Assembly: GCA_002387565.1 (NCBI GenBank)
Contig: DGJT01000042.1
Span: 1 to 33,743, forward strand
Origin: Akkermansiaceae bacterium UBA4589
GTDB lineage: Bacteria > Verrucomicrobiota > Verrucomicrobiia > Verrucomicrobiales > Akkermansiaceae
Reading direction: 5' to 3'
DNA: 33,743 bases
Within the stretch, counting starts at the first letter, position 1. Each line of letters begins with the position of its first letter. This document shows, piece by piece, positions 26,043-33,719 of the stretch. Below the pieces are notes generated by a model. That model saw only the letters and a list, made by a program, of their open reading frames with translations. It was not told the origin of the DNA and made no database searches. A program made the position numbers and the translations under genes.

Positions 26043-29000
26043 TGAATCAGGCTAAGAGTTTAAAACCTTATGAGATGATTCTTGCTTCTGCAGGGTCGGG
26101 TAAGACATACCGTCTCACCACACGCATGATTGCACTCATGGCTCTTGGTCTAGAGCCTAAGGGATTCTCTGCGCTTACCTTTACCAAGAAGGCAGCAGGT
26201 GAGTTTAGGGAGCAATGGCTCAAAAAGCTGGCTGATGGAAGCTTAGATACCAAAGATGCCGCACAATTATCCTCTGAAATAGGCATGGTTCTATCTCAAG
26301 CACAACTTTTAGAGTGGTTAGAGCAGGCTTTGACGCAATTGCCTAAGATGTTCTTGTCAACCTTAGATGCCTTTTGCTTCAAAGTGTTATCTATGATGCA
26401 GCATGAGTTAGGTATGGTAGGTCAACTGCAAATGGTAGACGAAAATGAGACACAGAGCATGGCTCAAGAAGTGCTACAGCAAGTTTTAGCAGATGAGAGC
26501 CAAGTAGCTGCTGATTTTATCACGATTATCACGGCTCTTTTGCAGGGTAAAGAGGCGTTTAATATCAATGGCCAAGTACAGTTAATTATTCGAGACACCT
26601 TAAGTCTTTGGGAAAAAGCACGCTTTGACGGTGATTTATTTGCTGGAGTGGCTCAATTAGCCACTCAATACCAGAGTTACTTATTAAGCAACGAAGATTA
26701 TAAAAAGCAATGTGAAGTCTTAGAAGAGCAATTCCCAGAGTTCCTCACTAAAGCAGGCAAGGTCAATGCCACAGCAGCTAAGTTTAAAATCAAATTTAGT
26801 GAAAATATGCTAAAGGCAGATTACAAGACAGCGTTTAGCGGTACCTTGGGAGCCCAGCTATTAGAGCTGCTCAATGGCGGTAGCCCAGAATTAACCTACA
26901 GCCAAGCTAAAGCCACTGCGGCACCTGTTTTTATTCATGCACTACAAGCCTGTCTAAAATCTGCTGCGGCACAGGAGCTACTCAAGCAAGAGCAGCGATT
27001 ACGTTCTTTAACTGTATTTCTTGAGCGTTACTATGATGTGTATCATCGCTGGTTTGTAGAGCAGGGTAAATTATCTTTTGATTTAGTCAGGAGCTTGCTC
27101 CATGAATGGCTCTATAATCAGCAAGATGAAATCCTTGCCCAGAAAATGGATTGGTTAAAATTCCGTTTAGATGCGAGCTATCAGCACTGGTTTTTAGATG
27201 AATTTCAAGATACTAGTGGTCAGGATTTGGCGATTATTGAACCTTTTTTACAAGAAGCTCTGCATACAGAAGACCATAGTGTCTTAGTGGTAGGAGACAA
27301 AAAGCAGAGTATTTATGGATTTAGGGGCGGTGATTACAAATTATTTAGTCAATTACAAGAGCAGTACCCTCAATTTGAGCCAGAACAAATGGCAGAGTCT
27401 TGGAGGTCGACCCCTCCAGTTTTATCTCTAGTAAATCGCTTATTTGGCGATAGCGCGCTACTCAAGGATTATTGGGGAGAATCAGTACTAGAGCAATGGG
27501 AGTGGCAAGAGCACATCAGTGCCAAACCCCTGAAAAACAAAGCTGGTATAGCTAAAGTCTTGCAACTTAACCCTGTAGAAGATGCAGACAAAGAAGCCAC
27601 CAAGAGTCTCCTGCATCAGAGCCTCATTGAATTGATTCATGACCAACCTAATTTGCATTGGGGTGTTTTGTGCCGTAATAATAACCAAGTAGCCGAGGTC
27701 GTTACAGCACTACGTAGTGAGAATATCAATGTCATCGAAAATGGTCGAGATACTCCCATTATCAAACACCCTTTAGGAGTCTTGACTATTGAACTACTCA
27801 ATTGGCTAGAATTCCCTAAGGATAAGCGAGCTTGGAGCTACTTACTAATGAGTCCATTGCATGCTTATTTAAAGAGTTTGCTGCCCAAGGATAAACAAGA
27901 TGCACCATTATCAGCCTTAGATTCGAGTAGTACTTTTATTTGGCAAAACTTGCACCAGCAAGTGAAGGTGCATGGTTTCATAGAGGTTTGGCAAGCATTG
28001 ATGCAGAAGTTAGATGCTTATTTAACCAATATATCAAAAGGCGAAGGCATGAGTATTAGTGCTGCAAATTGCCGTCAACTCGTCGAACAGCAATTACAAA
28101 GCTTGGATAAAGAACTCTACCAAGGTGACTACGCTTTAGTCGCTAAAAAGCTCGCTAGCTTTAATCAAAAAGTCCTCAGGGGTGAAGGTCTCATTGAGGT
28201 AATGACCGTGCATGCTTCCAAAGGATTGACCTTTGATGCGTCTATTTATGCTATAGAAGATACCACTAAATTTCCCAATCGAGCTAAACTTAATTATTTA
28301 GAGCTAGGTTCAGCAGCAGGTTGCTGGCTCGGCAACCCGCCTGTATGGTTAGAGTCGACAGTACCACAGATAGGTACAGCACTACAAGCATGGCAGAACA
28401 AGGAAGCCTATGCCGAAATTTGTACCACCTATGTGGCACTCACTCGAGCCAGACAGAGTAGCTATTTGATTTTGCCAGCTATGAATGATGCGGCTAAAAT
28501 TGCCTTGCCTTATTGGTTAGCCGAGGCTTTTGCTGCTGATTCTGAGCCTACTATTGCTTATGAGAATGATAATGGCACTTTATTAACTCTATGGGAACAA
28601 GAACAGACACAAGAAGAGGGCAAAGATTTAGAAGGCTCTAGCGAACCCAAGCTACCCACTGAAGCTACAGAAACCCTTAACCTAGATAAAGAGCTCAAAC
28701 CACTAACAAACGCTCAACCATTACTGCGCAAAAAAACACCCAGCCAAAATCACACTACAGAGCTAGAGCCTAATTTCATCCAGCGGCAACGTGTGAGCAG
28801 ACAAGCCATGGACAAAGGTAGTCATGTACATGCCGCTTTTGAGAATATTTCGTGGCTCGATCAAATGAGTAGCACTGACCAAGGCATAATGGTAAGTGAG
28901 GTGGAATTGGTTCAGCAAATAGTCACTGAGTGCTTAGAAAATAAGGCTATTTATCAAATCATGAGTCATGATGCTGCGCTTGCAGCAGGAGAGACCAAAC

Positions 29001-29305
29001 AGTATCACCAAGAACAAGCTTTTGATGTGCTTCTCAACGAAGAAGGGCAAGAGCTCTGGTTAAGCGGTATTATTGATAGGTTGCATTTGATTCGAGATAC
29101 AGATAATCAAGTTATTAGAGCTGAGATTATTGATTTTAAAACCGACAAAGTTGCCGATGAATTGACTCTCATAGAGAGACATCAAGCTCAGTTAGAGGAC
29201 TATGCTCAGGCTGTGGCTCAAATTTATGCATTGCCACTCACTCAGATTCATTGTTATCTAGTAAGCACGCATCTAAAGGAGCTGTTACAAGTTCAAGTTT
29301 CTTAA
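26039..29305 (+). CDS. addA: AddA-like helicase-nuclease subunit
   Basis: This is the motor and nuclease subunit of the AddAB enzyme, 1088 residues. SF1A helicase motifs are Walker A A-S-A-G-S-G-K-T (16-23), D-E-F-Q-D-T (387-392), Q-S-I-Y-G-F-R-G, H-A-S-K-G-L-T-F and Y-V-A-L-T-R-A-R. A polar linker rich in Glu, Gln, Pro and Thr (about 855-920) leads to a C-terminal PD-(D/E)XK nuclease with D1013 in G-I-I-D-R, D1032 and K1034 in I-I-D-F-K, and Q-L-E-D-Y-A downstream. Both nuclease domains of the complex are thus intact. The ATGA overlap with addB means coupled translation. An AGGAG string 13 bases upstream of the start is too far to be a good SD. Confidence 0.9.
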   Translation: MMNQAKSLKPYEMILASAGSGKTYRLTTRMIALMALGLEPKGFSALTFTKKAAGEFREQWLKKLADGSLDTKDAAQLSSEIGMVLSQAQLLEWLEQALTQLPKMFLSTLDAFCFKVLSMMQHELGMVGQLQMVDENETQSMAQEVLQQVLADESQVAADFITIITALLQGKEAFNINGQVQLIIRDTLSLWEKARFDGDLFAGVAQLATQYQSYLLSNEDYKKQCEVLEEQFPEFLTKAGKVNATAAKFKIKFSENMLKADYKTAFSGTLGAQLLELLNGGSPELTYSQAKATAAPVFIHALQACLKSAAAQELLKQEQRLRSLTVFLERYYDVYHRWFVEQGKLSFDLVRSLLHEWLYNQQDEILAQKMDWLKFRLDASYQHWFLDEFQDTSGQDLAIIEPFLQEALHTEDHSVLVVGDKKQSIYGFRGGDYKLFSQLQEQYPQFEPEQMAESWRSTPPVLSLVNRLFGDSALLKDYWGESVLEQWEWQEHISAKPLKNKAGIAKVLQLNPVEDADKEATKSLLHQSLIELIHDQPNLHWGVLCRNNNQVAEVVTALRSENINVIENGRDTPIIKHPLGVLTIELLNWLEFPKDKRAWSYLLMSPLHAYLKSLLPKDKQDAPLSALDSSSTFIWQNLHQQVKVHGFIEVWQALMQKLDAYLTNISKGEGMSISAANCRQLVEQQLQSLDKELYQGDYALVAKKLASFNQKVLRGEGLIEVMTVHASKGLTFDASIYAIEDTTKFPNRAKLNYLELGSAAGCWLGNPPVWLESTVPQIGTALQAWQNKEAYAEICTTYVALTRARQSSYLILPAMNDAAKIALPYWLAEAFAADSEPTIAYENDNGTLLTLWEQEQTQEEGKDLEGSSEPKLPTEATETLNLDKELKPLTNAQPLLRKKTPSQNHTTELEPNFIQRQRVSRQAMDKGSHVHAAFENISWLDQMSSTDQGIMVSEVELVQQIVTECLENKAIYQIMSHDAALAAGETKQYHQEQAFDVLLNEEGQELWLSGIIDRLHLIRDTDNQVIRAEIIDFKTDKVADELTLIERHQAQLEDYAQAVAQIYALPLTQIHCYLVSTHLKELLQVQVS

Positions 29306-29315
29306 GTCTTATTAT

Positions 29316-29855
29316 ATGAATTTTGCAGATAAAATAGGTTGGCAGTATTTCATCAAACCTCTCAAAGAGTGGAATCAGCTAAATGCGCGCACAGGGCTCA
29401 AAGAGTTTTGGGTTTTTCAAGCTTATGTGACGGTGATATTAATCCTGCTCAATTTAATACCTATCTATTATTATATGCCTTTAGATTGGTATTTTAACAT
29501 GGTGGGTTTAGACGAGTTTATGGTCCGTGATATATTTGCTCTTTTGGCGGATTCACCTATTTTTCAAACTATACCTGAGTTAGAAAATCGTTTAGTTCAA
29601 TATGAAAACTGGATTTTAAGTTTAATGCATGATGGAATTAAGCATTATTATTTACAAACCCTAGCAGCGCTTTATCTTATGTTTCCAGGATTGGCTATTT
29701 TATTTCGCCGATTTCATGATATAGGTAGAAGCGGTTGGTGGCATTTACTTATTTTTGTGTTACCACCATTTGGCTCGCTTATTGTTTTGATTGCCACTCT
29801 TCAAGACAGTCAAAAGCAGGCTAATACATGGGGTGAGCCACCTAGTAAGATTTAA
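29316..29855 (+). CDS. DUF805-type inner-membrane protein
   Basis: Function unknown; the family is named for its conserved tail motif. The 179 residues carry R-F-H-D-I-G-R-S-G-W-W-H (132-143), the DUF805 hallmark, followed by a final membrane segment. Earlier hydrophobic segments are near 33-55 and 110-130. An insert of about 55 residues between the first two segments is larger than in most short DUF805 proteins. It starts 10 bases after addA and ends 9 bases before tmk, so it is read with both, but there is no evidence that it works with either. Confidence 0.85.
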   Translation: MNFADKIGWQYFIKPLKEWNQLNARTGLKEFWVFQAYVTVILILLNLIPIYYYMPLDWYFNMVGLDEFMVRDIFALLADSPIFQTIPELENRLVQYENWILSLMHDGIKHYYLQTLAALYLMFPGLAILFRRFHDIGRSGWWHLLIFVLPPFGSLIVLIATLQDSQKQANTWGEPPSKI

Positions 29856-29864
29856 GTTATTTTT

Positions 29865-30515
29865 ATGCAAGCAGATATCACACGTGGAAAACTTATTGTT
29901 TTTGAAGGCATCGATGGTGTAGGTAAATCTACCCAAATTCAGAAACTTCAAGCGTATTTAGAACAAGAAGGCAAAGAGGTGATTACCAGTTTTGAACCCA
30001 CTAATGGTGAGCATGGAGCTATGATACGTCAAACTGCGAGCACTGGGAGACTTAGTTTAGAGGAGGAATACCGTTTGTTCACTCTAGATAGGAAAGAGCA
30101 TGTAGCTCAACTTATAGAGCCAAGTTTGGCAGCAGGTAAGTATGTCTTGTTAGATAGGTATTATTTTTCGACTTTAGCTTACCAAGGAGCACGTGGAGGC
30201 GATATTGAAAAGATGCGCCAAGAACAAGAATCATTTGCCATTAAACCTGATTTAGTGCTCTTACTTGATTTAACAGTGAAGGAATCTCTACAGCGTATAG
30301 GAGCTAGAGGCGATAGCAATGGCGAGGCAGGAGCTGACGAATTTGAAACAGAGGAAATGCTCACCAAAGTACGCACTATTTTTATGCAATTTCTAGTTAA
30401 TCCTGATGAATCAGTAATCTTTGCTCGTATCAAAGCCAGTCAAGATATAGAGAGTATAGCCGAAGATATTGAACTTATTGTCTATCAAATACTTTACCCA
30501 GACTCATTATCATGA
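29865..30515 (+). CDS. tmk: Thymidylate kinase
   Basis: Tmk phosphorylates dTMP to dTDP in DNA precursor synthesis. It has 216 residues. The P-loop is in F-E-G-I-D-G-V-G-K-S-T (13-23). The D-R-Y motif (D97-R98-Y99) and the nearby S-T-L-A-Y-Q-G contact dTMP. A lid region near 147-160 has R-G-D and acidic residues; with a glycine, not arginine, in the second P-loop variable position, this fits the enterobacterial-type enzyme with its basic residues in the lid. It overlaps lolD by 4 bases. Confidence 0.95.
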   Translation: MQADITRGKLIVFEGIDGVGKSTQIQKLQAYLEQEGKEVITSFEPTNGEHGAMIRQTASTGRLSLEEEYRLFTLDRKEHVAQLIEPSLAAGKYVLLDRYYFSTLAYQGARGGDIEKMRQEQESFAIKPDLVLLLDLTVKESLQRIGARGDSNGEAGADEFETEEMLTKVRTIFMQFLVNPDESVIFARIKASQDIESIAEDIELIVYQILYPDSLS

Positions 30516-31192
30516 TTTTACTCGAAGCCCGTGATCTCAGCTATCATTACACGCTAGCTAAGAAAAAAATTGATATCCTCAAAAATGTTAATTGTGAAAT
30601 TAACCAAGGTGATATTGTGTTTTTCCATGGAGCTAGTGGCGCAGGTAAGAGCACATTGATGTATTTACTCTCTGGTTTGGAAAAGCCCTCGTCAGGTGAG
30701 GTGCTTATTCAGGGAAAATCTATAAATACGATGAGTGCTAACACCAAGGCCAATATGCGTAATCATGAGTTAGGCTTTGTATTTCAGCATTATGGTCTTA
30801 TGCCTGAACTTAATGTTTTAGAAAATGTCCTCTTACCCACACAAATGCAAAATAAGCTCAGTGCTAAGGATGCTAAACAACGAGCCTTACAACTACTTGA
30901 GCAAGTAGGTTTGCCCGATAGAGTTAAGCACCTGCCTAAAGAGCTCAGTGGAGGGGAGCAGCAACGTGTCGCGATTGCTCGTTCATTGATGAATAAGCCT
31001 AGTATTATCTTTGCCGATGAGCCTACAGGTAATCTAGATGAAGATAATAGTGAGAAAATTATGGAGCTACTACTCAATCTAGCTAAGCAAGAGCAAGTCG
31101 CACTGATTCTTATCACTCATGATACACGCTGGCTTAAACGGGGTACCCAATGTTACCAAGTCGGTAACCACGGCATTCATACTAGTCACTAG
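30512..31192 (+). CDS. lolD: ABC transporter ATPase, LolD/MacB type
   Basis: LolD powers LolCE, which releases outer-membrane lipoproteins from the inner membrane. At 226 residues with Walker A G-A-S-G-A-G-K-S-T (40-48), a Q-loop at F-Q-H-Y-G-L-M, signature L-S-G-G-E-Q-Q-R (145-152), Walker B I-I-F-A-D-E-P-T-G-N-L-D and an H-loop at I-T-H-D, it belongs to the type VII (MacB/LolD/FtsE) group. No permease gene is adjacent: the next gene is convergent. The assignment to LolD rather than another type VII exporter ATPase rests on similarity only. Overlap with tmk (ATGA) suggests coupled translation. Confidence 0.82.
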   Translation: MILLEARDLSYHYTLAKKKIDILKNVNCEINQGDIVFFHGASGAGKSTLMYLLSGLEKPSSGEVLIQGKSINTMSANTKANMRNHELGFVFQHYGLMPELNVLENVLLPTQMQNKLSAKDAKQRALQLLEQVGLPDRVKHLPKELSGGEQQRVAIARSLMNKPSIIFADEPTGNLDEDNSEKIMELLLNLAKQEQVALILITHDTRWLKRGTQCYQVGNHGIHTSH

Positions 31193-31200
31193 TCACTAGT
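31181..31200. repeat. 7-bp tandem repeat (ACTAGTC, almost three copies) at the lolD stop
   Basis: The unit ACTAGTC occurs twice in full and then 6 of 7 bases. TAG appears at 31183, 31190 and 31197, one in each forward frame, and ACTAGT is its own complement, so stops also face the opposite strand. The lolD stop is the middle TAG. A 10-bp palindrome TAAAGCTTTA (31201-31210) follows and contains the stop of the convergent symporter gene. Confidence 0.8.
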
Positions 31201-31207
31201 TAAAGCT

Positions 31208-32521
31208 TTATACTTTGAGAGTCTCGCCTTGAGACTTAGCAATGACTGTGGCGGCGCAAGCGTCACTAGCGATATTAATCATCGTGCGGCTCATATCAAG
31301 CAGGCGATCCACCGAGAGTAGAGCGATAATAGCTAACTCAGCATTAGGTATATTAGAGGTCTTTAGAATAAGTAGAATTGCTACTAAACTAGCGGACGGG
31401 ATGCCCGCTACTCCAATACTGGTAAGTAAGGCTGTAATCACAATCCCTGCTTGAGCGAGCCAACTGAGCTCTACCCCCATCACCTGAGCGACAAAAATAA
31501 CCGCCACGCACTCGTAGAGAGCGGTTCCATCCATGTTGACCGTAGCACCTAGAGGAAGGGTGAATGATGAAGTTTCCTTGCTCACTCCTACACGTTTTTC
31601 TACACAGTTGAGAGTGATAGGTAGGGTTGATGCTGACGAGGCTGTAGAAAAAGCAGTTAGCAGTGCTGGACGCATCGCTTTAAAGAAAGCTAGAGGAGAA
31701 ACCTTGCCTAAGTAATGTAGGATAAGAGGTATAGCAATGAGGAGATGAATACCTAGAGCTAGAACCACTGTGGTAAAGTATTTTCCAAGCTGAACAAATA
31801 ATACCAAGCCAGTGTTATACACCGTAGGAAATATTAGAGCAAAAACTCCAAATGGGGCAGCAAGCATGATCCAGTTTGTGATAGTAATCATCACTTCTTG
31901 CCCTGAAATCATAAATTGTGTCATAGGTTGACTACTCTGTTGAGGGAGCGTGCGTAGCGCTATTCCCATAGCAATAGCAAACGAAATCACACCTAGCAGC
32001 GCACCATTATCGCCAAAAGTAGCAAATAAATTATCAGGGACAACTTTATAGAGGATATCGAGGAAGTCTCCAGCCTCTCTTTGTGAGGCTACGGCAACTT
32101 TGCTAGTGAGTTTTTCAGAGGAAGCTTGCTCACCACTCATAAATAGAGAACGTATTTCTTGATTAGGTTGGCCATCGCTTAACCCAGGCTGGATAAGGTT
32201 TACAACGATAAGCCCAATAATAACTGCCACTAATGAAGACGCCAAATAATAGCTGATAGTTTTAGCTCCTAATTTACCAATGGATTGATTGGGTGACAAT
32301 GTAGCGAGGCTCGCGACAATAGAACACAGCACCAAAGGAACCATAATGAGCTTAAGTGCTCTTAGGAACAATTGAGCTACCCAATCGCAAATTTGAAAGA
32401 GGAAACTTAAAATAGCTGGAGTTTCCTCAAAATTAAACTGTCTAAGTCCAACGCCAAGAAGTAAGGCTGCTAGAATAGCAATAAAGATATAAGACGTGGA
32501 TTTATGGCTGTTAGACATCAT
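31208..32521 (-). CDS. Dicarboxylate/amino acid:cation symporter (DAACS, GltP/DctA type)
   Basis: This inner-membrane secondary transporter uses Na+ or H+ to import glutamate, aspartate or C4-dicarboxylates. The 437 residues fit GltP/GltPh/DctA. The serine-rich hairpin 1 motif S-T-A-S-S-A-S-T-L-P-I-T and the TM7 motif N-M-D-G-T that binds the cation are both present, with a late V-A-G-I-P-S-A-S hairpin 2 region. Two ATGs stand at the start (32521 and 32518). It is 13 bases downstream of the PAS-AraC gene, so the pair is likely one operon and the regulator probably controls it. The substrate is not readable from sequence by eye. Confidence 0.9.
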   Translation of the reverse strand: MMSNSHKSTSYIFIAILAALLLGVGLRQFNFEETPAILSFLFQICDWVAQLFLRALKLIMVPLVLCSIVASLATLSPNQSIGKLGAKTISYYLASSLVAVIIGLIVVNLIQPGLSDGQPNQEIRSLFMSGEQASSEKLTSKVAVASQREAGDFLDILYKVVPDNLFATFGDNGALLGVISFAIAMGIALRTLPQQSSQPMTQFMISGQEVMITITNWIMLAAPFGVFALIFPTVYNTGLVLFVQLGKYFTTVVLALGIHLLIAIPLILHYLGKVSPLAFFKAMRPALLTAFSTASSASTLPITLNCVEKRVGVSKETSSFTLPLGATVNMDGTALYECVAVIFVAQVMGVELSWLAQAGIVITALLTSIGVAGIPSASLVAILLILKTSNIPNAELAIIALLSVDRLLDMSRTMINIASDACAATVIAKSQGETLKV

Positions 32522-32534
32522 TGAAACTTGTTAT

Positions 32535-33272
32535 TTACAACGACTGCCTATATTTACGCGGATTAATTTTCATTTCTCTTTTAAAGACTCGGCTAAAAAT
32601 AACGGGGTCAGGATAACTTGACATCTCGCCTACTTGAGCAATGGAATAAATAGGATTAGCTAATAGCTCACAAGCATGTGAGATTTTAGTCTGAGTAATA
32701 AATTTAGCAGGACTGCAGTTAAAGTACTCTTTAAACCCTCTCTCTAAACTACTTGTAGAAATACCACTTATTTTAGTAAGTTCAGGAATACGAATGCTTT
32801 TAGATGGGTTTGCATAAATATAATCAATAGCTTTACTAATAGATCCCATGGCGCCTGATTCACTAGACTCTTGACGGTGCTGGAGTAGTGTAGATATAAG
32901 TACAAGGCCTACAATATTATCATTATTATCTAATAAAGGGAATTTATGTGTTGAATGCCAACGCACAATTCCTGGTCTGTAAGTAACAAGCTCTGCTGTA
33001 CGTATATTGGGAACGATGCCTTGAATGACTTTTTGATCATCACTCATATAGACTTGAGCAAGTTCTGCACCAAAAAGCTGTAAATCATCATAACCGATAA
33101 TCTCTTCTTTGGTGATTTGCAGACTTTTTAAGAAAGCCTTATTAACATAAAGATACTTACCTTGAGTATCTTTAACGGCTATAATATCAGGAATAATATC
33201 GCCAAGTTTTTCAATAAACTGCCCAGGTTTTAAATTTTCTAGAAATGATTTGAAAAGTGTATCTTGATTCAT
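32535..33272 (-). CDS. PAS-domain AraC-type transcriptional regulator
   Basis: This predicted one-component sensor regulator has 245 residues. A single PAS domain (about 20-130, with the D-I-I-A-V-K-D-T-Q-G-K-Y-L-Y-V-N core at 30-45) senses an unknown signal. The AraC DNA-binding domain (about 145-245) has two helix-turn-helices and the family end motif F-S-R-V-F-K-R-E-M-K-I-N-P-R. There is no membrane segment, so sensing is cytoplasmic. The first helix-turn-helix has I-P-E-L-T-K-I-S-G-I-S-T-S-S-L-E-R. Its gene sits directly before the symporter, its probable target. Proteins of this layout are frequent in the PVC group, which I used as a weak taxon hint. Confidence 0.9.
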   Translation of the reverse strand: MNQDTLFKSFLENLKPGQFIEKLGDIIPDIIAVKDTQGKYLYVNKAFLKSLQITKEEIIGYDDLQLFGAELAQVYMSDDQKVIQGIVPNIRTAELVTYRPGIVRWHSTHKFPLLDNNDNIVGLVLISTLLQHRQESSESGAMGSISKAIDYIYANPSKSIRIPELTKISGISTSSLERGFKEYFNCSPAKFITQTKISHACELLANPIYSIAQVGEMSSYPDPVIFSRVFKREMKINPRKYRQSL

Positions 33273-33280
33273 ATGGTCAA

Positions 33281-33309
33281 TTTATGTTTCACCTTAAGCA
33301 AAAAGTCAA
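33281..33309 (-). promoter_or_regulatory. Candidate promoter for the PAS-AraC/symporter pair
   Basis: On the minus strand TTGACT (33304-33309, 5 of 6) is followed after exactly 17 bases by CATAAA (33281-33286, 4 of 6). Transcription would begin near 33274, about 1-2 bases before the ATG at 33272, so the message would be leaderless. Confidence 0.45.
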
Positions 33310-33356
33310 GTTTAGATTGTTTGTATTGATGTGAGCATAAGGGGGAGTGATTTTTT

Positions 33357-33719
33357 TTAAAATCCTGATTCTCTTATAAATATAGAGGTGGCTTTATCTG
33401 TGAACCTTTTAAATAAACTAATTTTTTTACCTTTAATGTATAGTTGTCCTTTAGTGATTTGTTCAAGTTCTCCTGCATTAAAGAAGTTAGAATTATCTAG
33501 TTTAACCATTACTCTATAAATAGGATTAATGGGGATTTCTTGGTTTTGTGAATTCGTTTGAGTGGGTATCTCTCCTCCAAAATGACTTGAGAAATAAGGG
33601 CTGCTAAGAGCATTGCCTCCTAAAGCCTGAATGGATTTAATCCTAATAGGTGTTTTCTTGATTTTTTTCTCAGTCATACTTGGGTAAAAGAAGCCTGAAG
33701 TGCCAGTGGAGATTCTATC
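33357..33719 (-). pseudogene. C-terminal remnant of a HlyD / M50-type efflux adaptor
   Basis: The open frame runs from 33719 (after a TGA at 33720-33722) to the stop at 33357; its first ATG is at 33677. The peptide ends with a basic stretch and R-E-S-G-F. Before that it has F-G-G-E-I-P and Y-R-V-M-V, which together recall the last barrel region of HlyD-like or peptidase-M50-type efflux proteins. The similarity seems to continue upstream of the ATG, where G-F-F-Y-P-S (before 33677) looks like the preceding strand. This argues that the ATG is not a true start and that the gene is cut off by the TGA or by a frameshift. It has no SD and lies on the minus strand upstream of the PAS-AraC gene. A free-standing 106-residue protein is the alternative. 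Confidence 0.5.
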
